Shown here one piece after another: positions 44,628 to 44,867 of a stretch of 44,867 nt of DNA. The notes below the pieces were generated by a model. It was not told where the DNA came from. It saw only the letters and a list, made by a program, of their open reading frames with translations, and did no database searches. Origin of the DNA: Choristocarpus tenellus KU-1152 (lineage: Eukaryota > Phaeophyceae); assembly GCA_964200185.2 (NCBI GenBank), contig CAXNAD020000024.1, forward strand, positions 1 through 44,867. Direction: 5' to 3'. Made by a program: the position numbers and the translations under genes. Position 1 is the stretch's first letter. The number at the start of each line of letters is the position of its first letter.

Positions 44628-44867
44628 GCTGCAACCCCTATATTACACACTCCCCAATGAGCGTGCAGAAACGTTGCTGACAAAAGCTCACTCCCGACGC
44701 GAAAGCACGGAATGCACAAAATCAGAAGTAAGGACCTTGCGCAAAGATTTGCTCAAAATGTTAACCAGTTGTTTTTGTGCAAAATAGGACAATAGTGAAG
44801 TGTATCTTATTTTGTGTATTTGAGATTATTGTTTTGAATTGAATCCATGTGATATAACTAATGAGAT
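44628..44867. other. Right-edge spacer
   Basis: A 61-codon frame (44602-44787, +) starts inside the inverted repeat and contains a charged stretch (ECTKSEVRTLRKDLLKML). It might be an exon fragment continuing past the window, but no splice site or family supports it. The last 80 bases are AT-rich. Confidence 0.3.

Noticed and set aside
1-44867. CRISPR arrays, prokaryotic operons, phage or defence genes
   Set aside because: Repeats are tandem or transposon-derived with no regular spacers, and the genes are intron-split eukaryotic genes.

Overview
This is nuclear DNA from a eukaryote, most probably an alga with a secondary red-type plastid. Genes are cut into short exons by long GT-AG introns, the spacers are AT-rich with microsatellites, and eroded eukaryotic transposons are scattered through. 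The best clue to the organism is the start of the minus-strand gene at 11856: a hydrophobic signal peptide ending in an ASAF motif, then a stretch rich in Ser and Arg. That two-part plastid leader, with Phe at +1, is typical of ochrophytes and cryptophytes. The species cannot be named from this sequence.

Layout. 1-600: nothing recognised. 610-3562: a degenerate PIF/Harbinger DNA transposon with a frameshifted DDE transposase (+) facing a broken helper-type gene (-). 4587-4668: a tRNA-like, SINE-like segment. 5487-6172: a Ty1/copia reverse transcriptase/RNase H remnant (-). 8682-11856: a complete gene of eight exons (-) for a plastid-targeted RimP-family 30S maturation factor. 12-21.9 kb: mostly intergenic, with triplet repeats and an 82-bp tandem duplication. 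21902-28103: a gene of about eight exons (+) for a TlyA/FtsJ-family rRNA 2'-O-methyltransferase. It has an S4 domain and the full K-D-K-E set, and probably an organelle leader. 28-35 kb: repeat-rich, with no gene I can name. 35413-39570: a chain of plausible exons (+) from a gene I cannot identify. 41.0-41.9 kb: Ty1/copia pol remnant (+). 42138-42201: a 16-bp minisatellite. 42368-43830: Ty3/gypsy RT-RNase H-integrase remnant (-). The last 600 bp hold a second tRNA-like segment, G-runs and a small inverted-repeat element.

The two well-supported genes both belong to bacterial-type ribosome biogenesis: RimP matures the small subunit, and TlyA methylates rRNA. Both carry N-terminal leaders, so both products probably act on the plastid ribosome. 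They are about 10 kb apart and not co-transcribed. I found no prokaryotic operon, CRISPR array or clearly new defence-type system. The points most worth following are the non-canonical boundaries of the 39-nt exon in the TlyA-like gene, the acidic tail of the RimP-like protein, and the unidentified gene at 35-39.6 kb.
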